From Acanthaster planci (taxonomy: Eukaryota > Echinodermata > Asteroidea > Valvatida > Acanthasteridae): a stretch of DNA of 13,794 nt. How positions within the stretch are numbered: the first letter of the stretch is position 1; every line of letters begins with the position of its first letter. The position numbers and the translations under genes were made by a program. The stretch is from NCBI RefSeq assembly GCF_001949145.1, contig NW_019091426.1:2806-16599 (forward strand). The letters run 5' to 3'. The notes below the pieces were generated by a model. That model was not told the DNA's origin, did no database searches, and saw only the letters and a list, made by a program, of their open reading frames with translations. Shown in pieces: positions 1 through 10,200 of this stretch.

Positions 1-340
1 CAATTTTCGGGGGGTTGACTGATGAATTTTTGAGAAATTTTCACCAGAAGCAGACCACCCCTAAAATGCAGAAAATGTCCCTGTCAAGAAAAGTAGCCAT
101 TTTGAAAAACCCTCCGTCGGCAAAATGGCTCAAATAGTGCCACTTTCAAACCCGATTGCATCCAAATTGCAAAGAATTGGAAGCCCCGAGTCCGGCCCAG
201 AGGTCCAGTCTCATATTTCTTCAATTCCTCAGTTCCATGGCTCTCAGGATCCTCTAATATAGAATATTTTGAGTCTATAACTTTTATTAATGAGCTCGGC
301 GGACATATTTCTGGCCTCATTTCGAAGGTGCACCCTGCAG

Positions 341-404
341 CGTTCGATTCGCCTCATTTCGAGGCTTCCCTTGCAGTATGTAATGCAGGGAAGCTAATCG
401 AACG
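341..404. repeat. Imperfect inverted repeat in 5' flank
   Basis: CGTTCGATT (341-349) pairs with AATCGAACG (396-404), and GCTTCCCTTGCA (364-375) pairs, with one mismatch, with TGCAGGGAAGC (384-394). A 14-base bulge lies on the left side. The arms could form a hairpin or bind a dimeric factor. No function can be assigned. Confidence 0.5.
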
Positions 405-866
405 CACGAAACGTTGGATACAGCGCGTTCAGTGCGCATTGCGCGTAACATTACCCGTATTTGTTTACATAATGCTTCCAAATACGTTCACCTTCTTGCT
501 CTCGGTACTGGTATCACTTCTTTTCAACTGTTGCAACCGCAATGTTTTGAGTCCTATGGGCCAGATTAAGTAAATAGAGGGGGGTTTTACAATCGAACAA
601 TGGCTTCAATTCTTCAACTGTGCGTGAAATTCCCTATACCAAGGGGTGAATTTGCCCATAGTTCTGATTTTAGTCGGGCGCCGCTTAGATCACGAAAATC
701 TTGACCTGTAGTTTGCGCGCGGTCTGTGCGTTTATATGTCTGTGGGAACTGCGGAACGAGCTAGCTGAAAAGGGTGGTTTGGATCATGCCTGACTGCACA
801 CTCACTTCTTTGCATGCTTACGACAGTTGTGCTTACCAAGCCTCCGTCATGTCCATGACATGACGA

Positions 867-886
867 TACATGTACATGTACATGTA
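867..886. repeat. TACATGTA palindrome run
   Basis: Three overlapping copies of the 8-base palindrome TACATGTA occur at a 6-base step. Further exact copies start at 1342, 1479, 1606, 3287, 5010, 5218, 5528, 5917, 5923, 5998, 6076, 6082, 6140, 6272 and 7055, about 18 by eye. None was found to the right of 7062. Confidence 0.85.
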
Positions 887-1091
887 TTACCATCCTGACC
901 GCGCGTTCCGTTCACACTGCACTGCTGACTGTGGTTGTACATGTGCAGTGTCGTGTTCAACTTCAAGGTGATGTTTGGACACCAGTCTTCATTACAGTAA
1001 CGACTCAGCGTAACGTAACAGGGAGTCCACTGGCATGAGACGTTACATGCCCAAAACTTAGCTTTCACTGTCCAATTCACCACAGTTGGTG

Positions 1092-1266
1092 ATGTTTCCG
1101 CCTCGGAGGGTGTTGCGGAGCATTAGGTGGTTACTTGCCTCCGTTGTGCTTGTGGTGCTGATCCTATTGAGTGGACTGCTGTTTTTCGGCAATGGCTCGC
1201 GGCCTGCGCCAGTCAGTGTCATCAACAGAAAGCACGATGACCACTCTCTAATCATCCAGGTCACTG
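1092..1266 (+). CDS. Exon 1: cytoplasmic tail, transmembrane anchor, start of stem
   Basis: It encodes residues 1-58 plus one base of codon 59. The start is the ATG at 1092. The upstream TTG in the same frame is not a likely eukaryotic start, and a TAG lies 31 bases further up. The -3 base is G, acceptable for Kozak context. Residues 1-12 are basic (five Arg); residues 13-32 are an unbroken hydrophobic stretch rich in Leu and Val, a signal-anchor of a type II Golgi protein. A sequon N34-G-S sits just after the membrane. The donor is CACTG|GTAAGAA, phase 1. The exon shares no catalytic motif, so its link to the downstream exons rests on topology, strand and matching splice phase. A different first exon inside the 6-kb intron remains possible. 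Confidence 0.8.
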
Positions 1267-4200
1267 GTAAGAACTAAGATCATGATTCTGGGCCTAAGCT
1301 TACCTCAAGTTGTTCTTGTTCTGCCTAACGGTAGGCTTACCTACATGTACCATACACTATGACCATGGACATGATGGAGGTACTGTAGTTTCTAGTAATT
1401 CTTCCTCCATATTGTACACATGGCACTACTAGTAGTAGTACTATGGTACTTAGGCCAGGGAAGAGTTCCATATTATTATACATGTATGTACCCCCAGAAC
1501 TGTGGGGTCCAATGTCCTTTCCGCTCCCGCGATGTCAGACCCGACATTTCTGGGGGGTTATTATACGAAAGCCAGTAAATATTCCCAGTACTAGTAAGCC
1601 GCATGTACATGTAGAATTACTATCCATGAGAAAGCAGAAACATGTCAAGAAAAGTTCAATTTAGGTGGGAGAATCATTTACCAAGAATGAAGAAAACATT
1701 TTAAGACAAGTCTTATGATGGTTTGAGCACGAGGTGTCAAGTGGCATCTGTGTATGGAAGTCCTTTCTTAATTCTGCTTTAAGAACTCAAAGCCAGTCAG
1801 CCTACTCCCTCATCGGTACTAGTACTAGAGGTGCAGATCACAACTCCGGGACTGTCTCTGGATGTGGAGAATTCCCTTTATTTTGGGACAACACCAGTCC
1901 CCCAAAAGAGAGAATGCTCCCATAAAAGGAGACTTTTTTCCCAAATGGTCTTTGGTCAAAAATATCCACGCACTATTATCATTTTTATCTTCCACATTTT
2001 CCATTCATTTAAGATATTGTTTTTATGAAGTTTGCGTCATGCCACTTTATTAACTGTAGGCCTATGCAAAGGATTGATATTTGGAAAAATTGTTCTGATA
2101 CAATCATTTCCCACACTTTATGCTAAATTGCATACTCTTGCTCATAATCCTAAGTAAACGGAACTGAGTTTTTTTAGGCAGCCTTGGGTGTTTTCTACTG
2201 TTGAATCGAATTATGGCAATAAAAGAATCCTCAGGGCAATGGTAAGATCTAAACTTAATGGGAATTCTCTGTTTTGGGGAACTGATTTTGTCTACAAATA
2301 AAGGGACTTCTCCACATTCAGGGACAGTTTCTGAGTTGTGATCTGCACCTCTACTGCTCATATTCTGTGTGACTTTGAGCTGATGAAGTTTTTAAATCAA
2401 ACTTTAGAGGTGAATGATCCACAGTGGAACAAAGCTATTCAATCAAATAAGTTTTCCCTTGACAGCAAACTTGAGTAACCTGTAGCTTTTAAAAGGGGTA
2501 GATTTCAAAGCATGAGACCGAGTATTTTTGGGGAAAAAATGAGATTTTGGCACAGCAATAAGCCAGTTTCCCATTCCGTTGCCGTGTTGATTTTAGCGCC
2601 CGCGCGCGAGTAAGCGAACGAAGCTAGAGGGGAACAAACTTTCTACAACAATAACAATCGTGAACATCCAGTCTCCAAGTTTTACACCTCATTGTTGTTA
2701 TGACTTTGTTCCCGTCTGTTCAGTCTTCTGAGCTTGCGCACACGAAACTTGAAAAGGGCTTATCTCTTGCTTTCTGTTCAAGCCAGATTGCACACGCAGT
2801 GGGCCCATCAAATGGAAAAGCTTCCTCAACATCTTGGGTTAACCATTTTCTGTGGTTGAAAACAACTTGTTTTCATTGTGCGACCGCCATCAGGATGTGA
2901 AGCGTGCAACATGTGCTGCGCTGTGTAGCTGTGACAGATTGCAAGATCTTAGAAATCTCCCACCTCCATAATTGGTAGAACCAAGATGTCTGCTCCCGTG
3001 CAGACAATGAACCCAGGGTTTAGAGGTAACTGCCACAGTCATCAACTTAACCATGAAGGATCTTACCAACAAACCCAGTTGCCTTAAAAATTCCGGGGAA
3101 GGAAAGAAATAGACCTATCTTGTCCGTATACTAGGGTTGCACTTCCTTTTTAAAAAACATTGGATGCACCACATAAATTAAAAATGTTTTTCCGTCTTCC
3201 TGACTTATCAACAGTTTTACAATTAACTGATCTTCAGTGGGGTAATATGTAAAGAAAAAATGGCTTCAGTTATGAAATTCAGAATGTACATGTAACATGT
3301 TTGGTTTAATTTCCATTCTTGTAGAAAGAATTTATTCTCCCTAACATAGCCAGGGAGAATATTTAATGGAATGGGAGAGTAGTAAAAAGCTCAACCCAAA
3401 ATCTTGCATGAAGAAGCTGTCCTTTTTCAGTTAAATTGAAACCTTGAAAGCTGATTTCTAGATCGCTGGATTTGTTTTGCATGTTTTTGTACTTGAAGTC
3501 TCAGTACATGCATATCTCTGTATTTTCACATTTTAACATTCGACCATGTCCCTAGTTAAACCACAGAGCAAGCCAACAGACTTGGAGGAATGAACCAGAT
3601 CAAAAGGTTGGGTTCTGCATGGATGCCCAATACCTTATCAAATGGATGGATCCGGAAGCTTTGTTTGGTTTTAGTTTCCTGTTCTCACGTGTACATATAA
3701 GAGTTGATATGTAGAAGACGAGAACTGGGTTATTTTAAGAGGTGCACAGACCGTATAGACACTATGCCGATGATTGATTTGTGGATATTTTGGTTCCCTC
3801 CCCCCATCTCACTCCTGATTTATGCTCAGTGGTTGAGCATAAACACAAACAATTATGTCATTTTTTTTAAAAACTTCCTCATAGATTTGGATGTGGCTGT
3901 AGTTCAGCGAGTGTTTGCTTTTGCTGGAGATCCAAACAGCACCAGATAGTTGTTGAAATGCAAAGCTGGTTTTTTTTTTAACCACTTCATCCATTTTTAT
4001 TTGATCCAATCTCTCTTATCAAATAATAATTTCATGTCAGATAAAGTTGTAATGTTTGGAGGGAGGATATTCAACTCACGAGTTGTTTGTGATAGGATAA
4101 CTTATAACAGTTCTTTTTAAATGGTGGAGTTTCTAAGATATGAGGTCTGGTTAGCATTCTGCCGTCATGGAGTTTATAATGTTAACGGCAGTTGATATTT

Positions 4201-7200
4201 GATTGAGTAATGAGAACTTTCTTGAAAGTGGGGATTGAGTTTATTCTAGTGTGACAACTGTCTTGAGGTCTGACTGCATGTTTGTGGCTCCCGATTTTTT
4301 CCCTGCTTTAGTCATTTTAGAGGAAGCAAAAAGCTCAGCGTTTTCTCCAGAGATGCCTTGGTGTTGTGAACAGGATTCCATGTTAAATTAAGGCACACAC
4401 AATACTCTCGCTTCAGTCTGATGAGGGTAGATTGTTGCCTTGACTGCAGTGCTTTGCAAGTGGTCTTTTCTCTGGAGAGGATGCAAGACTTTGTTTGCTT
4501 TTGCTTGTGACTTTTTTCTGAGTGGCATGCCCAGTTGTTATCTTTGCTAAAAAAATCTGCACTCCGAGGTACAGATGGTGGTTCAGTGTTTCAGAAGCGA
4601 ATTTCCATTCATGGTGTACGCATATATGCGATGGGCTTAACCTTGTCACCAACATGCACCACGTGACATTTTGTTGAATTAAAACTCATTTGCCATTGTG
4701 CCCCCCATTGGCGTAGAGCATCAATGTCTGTCTCATGAGCTCACTATCTTGGTTTCCAGTAATTTCTTGGTAAATTGTATAGTCATCCGCAAACATTCTC
4801 ACTTTGATGACCCCAGTACTGTCAAACCTCATTTTTTTTTAGAGTTCCTTCGTACTTTGCAGATTACCTTGCTACACGTAGAACAGGAATCTTGTATTAT
4901 TAAGAATACAGTAATGAAGAGCAAGGATTGCAGTGGCGTAAAGTTGTGGAAACTGAGGGATATGTGTGGGATGACTGCCCAGCCATGGAAATTTGCAGGG
5001 GAGGGAGCTTACATGTACACCCTATGACACTATAAAGGTTATGCATTGATGCATCCTCAGAGGGCAAGAGTTTTCTATCAATGGGATAGGCTTGAGTTTT
5101 CCTTTTGTGCATTCATTGTAATTAAATTAAAATAACAAAAACAGCCTCAGAGACACCATGGGGATGCCAGTTAAGGAGCAGTGTTCATGATGCAGACAAG
5201 CACATGTAGATGTACTGTACATGTACTGTATACAGGATGTACTGTGTAACGTGTGAATTTACATTTATGCATAATCTTATATCAGAACGGCATCATAACA
5301 GCAGACAGATGGTGTTGCTGTTTATCTGCAAATTTACGATACGACTGGATAAAAAATAAAAACGGAAAATAAAAAAGTCTGGTCCTTTAATGAAACTTCA
5401 GAGAGTCTGAGGTAATTTGGTGAAAAAAGATATGGGCATTTATGAGACGTTAATCCAAGAGATGTGACTTTATCAGTCACCTTCCACCTGTTTCTTTGCT
5501 GTGAACTGGTGAAAGGGAGCTTTGAGCTACATGTAACTCTTACCTTTACCATAACTTGGCCTTTAACCCTCACCTGAGGCCTGACCTCTTGGCTCATTTA
5601 CTGTATTACCATATTATGGGATCTATTTCACATATTGTAATGGTTTTGTACTACCAGTACACAACATATGTTAAGTACACAAAATGTCGGTGCATTATCT
5701 GTGCAATATTTCATTGTATTGCTCTTGCTTTCAGTCTGTTGAAATGCAGTATTATTTGTCCATAGAAATTTAGTACTTAATACAGAAATTGTACCAATAC
5801 CTCACCACTAAACATTAAACAGGGCCAGTGTTTAACATGTTGACTGTCGACCGACCGTAGAGGAGTATACTTGTAGTCATATGTACACACTACACCGGAC
5901 TCTTCCACTGTGAGTATACATGTACATGTACTCACAGGAAATGAAAGGCTATTGTAATGTAAATTGAATACAGTGATGTCACCGAACACACAACAAATAC
6001 ATGTATGCTGATGGCAGTGTGGAGGACGTACATCTGTAAAATGCTCATGTTCCAACAGATATAATACCTGAAAGTTACATGTACATGTATATACGCACAT
6101 GCATGAAATGCTTGGCAAATGGGAATGCCCCCTTGAAATTACATGTATGCGCGGCAGTCAATGTGTTAAAAACAAACGAACATGCACAAGAAGCGATGTG
6201 CTGCAGTCTTACTTGAAACAGCACTTCACTATTGTTACACCGCCATGTGAAAACATGTGGAGTTCAACACTTACATGTAGAACATTGTTCATTGTTCATG
6301 TCAGCGGTTAACTGCCATTCGGACCCCATTATATTTGATTAGGCCCCCCCAAAAAGCAACTTTGTATCCACAGTCTGCTTTCATTGTTCAACATCGATCT
6401 CGTCAAGACGTATTGCCCTGAGTAAAAGATTGAGCTACCCGCAAAAATGTTTAGGCAGTGCAACAATAAAGGGCACTGTTGCAGCTCTCACAGGGAAAAA
6501 AAAATTAACCCGCATGCTTGAAATTGATGTGCACACTGACCAGAGACAAAAGACTTTTTTGGCCTTACACGAGGACTCTCACAGCACTGCAACAACCTTG
6601 CCGGATATGTGTGTTTAGACACATCAAGCCTTACCCTTCCGTTACCAATGGACAGGACCCTATGGAATTCTCACTAGTACTCTCAAGGACAAGTGGGGAA
6701 GTAATCAGGGTGTGGAGTGAGAAAAATATATCAAAGTTGAAAAAATAACCTTTCACACGTCACATGCCTGGATTTGCACTACCCAGAAATTTATGCAAAA
6801 CATCAACAGATTTGGCCTTGGGCTTTCATCACATGCCGGAAGAGAGATGCCCCCTCATAGCACACACATGTATGTACATACCGGTACCACACCCTTACAC
6901 AGCCATCCAAATCCACAAGGGCAGTTATGGGCTACCGGCATTCTAGACTTCTTCCTTTCATTGTTCTTTCTTTACACCCTTGCCTAGGTGGGATGTGGTA
7001 TCAAGATTTTTACCGACTGATCGGCATGGTACAATTATTTATTACCAAAGCGAATACATGTATGTCACACGTACAATAATCTTTGTGAGGACATCGGTGA
7101 GAGAATAAACGCTTGAACCAACGCATGCGTACTCCATTCGCACTTCTGGTTATAAATGACGTTACACTTGGGTACTCTCCATTTGCTCCTTGTTCTCACA

Positions 7201-10200
7201 CTTTCTATGTTCATCACTTCCTCAATTATAAAAGAATGAAGTATACAGTGTACATGAGCACTTTTTCCTAGTGCGCATTTCAGATTTTAAAAAGATCTGT
7301 AAGCGCAAGCACCTTTTTTATGCACTTTTGTTCCTGGTTTATTTTTTTGTTTTCAAAAAAGTAAACAAAATAAAGGAAATGCAGATAGTTTGGGGAAAGC
7401 AAAGCATGTTGAGATATTAGGAAATAGGAAGCAAACAAATTGCTGTGAATGTCATGATGATGTTATTTTCGCTTTGACCTGACCTTTTTCTTTTGTCTAA
7501 GCAGAGTCACCAAATGGACCTGCCAACCCTGTCAGCAATAAAAGTGACCTGCGGCCCATCATCGGATCGAGTGAGTGGCCAACTTACAAATAAAGGAAAT
7601 GCAATAGTTTTTGGAAAGCAAGCATATTCAGATATTAAGAAATGAGGAGCGAAGGAATTGCAGTAAACGTCATTATGATGACAGTTTGCTCTGGCTTTTT
7701 GTTTTGGTAGAGTCATCGATTTTTGGACCTGCCAACCCCGTCAGCAGTGAAAGTGACCTGCGACCCGTCGTCGGATCGAGTAAATGGCAAACTTACAAAT
7801 TAAGGAAATGGAGATTTAGTTTTGGGAAAGCAAAGCATATTCAGATTTTAAGAAATAGGAAGCAAGATAATTGCTTTGAACATCGTTATGGTGATATTTT
7901 GGCTTCTGGTTTATTTTATGTTTGTTTAAGCAGAGTTATCGATTGGACCTGCCATCCCTGTCAGCAATAGAAATGACCGCCGGCCCGTCATCGGATCGAG
8001 TAAGTATCGACAATGCTAATACCTTCATTCCTCAACAGGTCTAGGCAAGGTTGGCTGTGAAATGCTGTGGGTCCAGTGGCTGGTTTATTGCTGGATGAAC
8101 AGCTGGCAATGCCAAAAAAGCAATAATAAATTACCGTTATCAATGGGGTCGCCTTGGCAACCTCTTAACAAATTCAACACTTGCATCAGGTGTGGGAGTT
8201 TTGCACGGGGAACCAATACGACAGCTGTGCGTTTTAATAGTTCAAATTGCTTACATTTCCAAAAGTATTTTCTCGCAATTTGGTAATTCTTTTGGGTTCA
8301 TTTTTGTTGTGTCTCGTTGTCAACCTTTGAACAGGTTACAGGCAGTCTAAGATTTATCACTTGTGTGTATGCATTTTGTTTTACTGTCTTGAATTATGTG
8401 CTATATGTCCATAAAGAAATGTCACTACACGTGCATGAAGCTGCACTTGAGCACACCATCAAAAAGCCGTTATCTGAATGTCCGAAGCTGGAGAACATAC
8501 CTGGTCTAGGTAAGCTGAGCTGAACAAAACCTTTTCCAGCATTGTGTAATACTTGCGATTGTATTAAAAACTACATAATTTGCAAACAGGCTATATCACA
8601 GTATTGGATAACAATATCACATATTCCCCTGCATATGTCAATTATTATTATTACTAGTGCACTGGCAAAAATTTCAGTATGGTGTTCATAGAAGTGTAGT
8701 TCCCTCACTGTTGTCATCTTTTCTAGGATTCTCTAATGGAACAAAATGATTGTCAGTTTTAGAAGTGAAATTTCTAAGATTCTGTTTTCACTGGCCAAAA
8801 GCATCTTAGGCCTACTTCTTAAAGTTTCTGAAGCGTGCATTTCTTATTTTGAAAAATCTTTCTGAAATCAGTTCAGGGGTTGCAATTAACGGTGGTCCGC
8901 TGGCCCGAGGTCATTAAAAAAGTTGGCGGACCAGCTGATCTAATAAAACTGGTGTCTGGTGGGCCAGTTGAAATCTGATGTCTTTTCTATCTTCACAAAC
9001 ATCTTTCAATAACCTTGTCTCACGTTAAAATGCTTATTTTAAGAAAAAACCCGTTATTTTCACGAGTTTCCATTCACGTTTCCCTATCGCAGTTGTGAAA
9101 CAAGTGCGCAAAGCTCAGTGCATTAAACGCAGCTGCTCTGGTTCTCGCTGCGCTGCGCCCATGCAAAAGAATGCGTATTGGAAATGGAGGAACCAAAACC
9201 AGTCTGTACTGTACATGTGCTGAATGCACCGTACATGTCCACTTTACGTCGGCCGTACACGTCATGAATGCAACCCTAAGACTGCCGGTCGAAAAGACAT
9301 CGATGTTGCAAGAGGTTTTCTGCAAGTTAATTCACAGAACTTTCAGCAGGACCAGTGAAAATTTGGAAGCACTGGTCCTGCTGGCTACCAGGAAAAAAGT
9401 TAATTTCGACCCCTGCAGTTCCTCCAATTAAATTCAAATCTATATGGCATGTATGGAATGGGTGAAAAAACCTCAGCCTTGCCTTTGCAGTTATCGCGAG
9501 ATCTGTTTCTACACTTGCTGCCGGGGAACCTCGTTTCAAGCACCATGGGATTATACACAGAGCCGGGGTGCCCGAAATGGGACAAAAGAGCTGGTCCGTG
9601 TAACAAAAGACCGTACTCGATTGGAACAAAATACCCGTTGCTGGGAATTGCCATCATTTTTTGGCTTGCATTTTTCAAAGGTAACCGTCACTGTTTTTAA
9701 AAAGTATACCGCTGTTTTGGGCATAGCGCCCACAGATTAGCACCATGGACAAAAGTGCTCCAGGACAGTGCCGCTGCATGCTGATTCAGCCGCATTTGGC
9801 AAGATGCCACTCGCATTCACTGGGTACAAAGGAAATTATGGAACACCTTACAATTTTTGGCTGTCTTTACAGGGCAGCAGGCCTGGCTGAAATATTCAGG
9901 AGTCAATGATGGTACTTGCCAGCTTAGAGTAGCCACCAAATTCACAGTCATTCCTGTGGGTGTAACGTCCATTAAATGAAATGATGAATTTTTGAAGAAT
10001 TTTGAAAACTGAAAATCTTGAAACTCGCCCATATGTGTGCACTGCATTTTTAAAAGCACCCGGCAGCATGTGGTTAACAACGGTCAGCATCATGAACAGA
10101 AAAAATAGGCATATTCGGAGGTACTAATTTTGTCTCCATTAGATTCATGAGCTACTTACCAATTTGTAAAATCTAATGTTGTATTCTTCTATCTTGTTTG

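Larger units (their letters stand above)
1..1091. other. 5' flank / possible promoter and 5' UTR, no recognised gene
   Basis: No coding sequence is supported here. The region has CpG-rich patches (about 340-460 and 680-730), a short imperfect inverted repeat (341-404) and a run of three overlapping TACATGTA motifs (867-886). An in-frame TAG at 1059-1061 closes the exon 1 reading frame upstream of the ATG at 1092. The transcription start and core promoter cannot be placed. The first 330 bases could belong to a neighbouring gene, but the open frames there resemble nothing recognisable. Confidence 0.5.
1267..7504 (+). other. Intron 1 (6.2 kb), phase 1
   Basis: It runs from GTAAGAA to TTTTGTCTAAGCAG. 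It carries an inverted-repeat element (1826-2353), a LINE relic on the minus strand (4413-4840) and most of the TACATGTA motifs. Open frames elsewhere in it are short, AT-rich and not recognisable as B4GALT or any other protein. In 2400-4400, 4850-5900 and 6280-7360 I see only non-coding, AT-rich sequence with simple homopolymer and short palindromic stretches. An additional short phase 1-1 stem exon in here cannot be excluded by eye. Confidence 0.75.
7364..7999 (+). repeat. Three-copy tandem duplication of an intron-plus-exon unit
   Basis: The unit of about 200-220 bases has three copies: about 7364-7570, 7583-7779 and 7793-7999. Each begins near ACAAATAAAGGAAATG, runs through a shared intron stretch (AAAGCA...CATATTCAGAT...AAGAAATAGGAAGCAA), and ends with a 66-69 base exon closing in CATCGGATCGA or GTCGTCGGATCGA just before GT. 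Similarity stops at the donor of the last copy. Intron and exon parts look about equally similar, roughly 80-85% by eye, which suggests fairly recent duplication. The downstream end of each exon lies within 209 and 220 bases of the next. Confidence 0.93.

Noticed and set aside
84-320. 78-codon minus-strand open frame in the 5' flank
   Set aside because: No recognisable motif, no splice or promoter support, and length within chance for this composition. A divergent neighbour exon is possible but unsupported.
727-740. TATA-like GTTTATATG upstream of exon 1
   Set aside because: A single weak match in AT-rich sequence, with no initiator or known start site at a fixed distance.
847-1083. Cys-rich minus-strand open frame facing exon 1
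   Set aside because: It overlaps the TACATGTA run, whose repeats cause the recurring Thr-Cys residues; it has no homology I recognise.
1734-2361. Similar short peptides on opposite strands (GADHNS... then PLF)
   Set aside because: They come from translating the two arms of the inverted repeat at 1826-2353, not from genes.
7611-7970. 119-codon open frame across the tandem units
   Set aside because: It reads through introns of the triplicated unit. It agrees with exon 3 only in part, and splice signals define the real exons.
8062-8286. 74-codon open frame in intron 4 as a possible extra exon
   Set aside because: No acceptor/donor pair in phase 1 with plausible stem or B4GALT sequence was found.
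8335-8509. Acceptor CTTTGAACAG as start of exon 5
   Set aside because: It has the best pyrimidine tract, but it puts the exon out of phase and reaches a stop (TAA) just before the conserved part.
9327-9740. Several overlapping 60-100 codon open frames on both strands
   Set aside because: They overlap one another and the right end of the MITE, and none shows a family motif.
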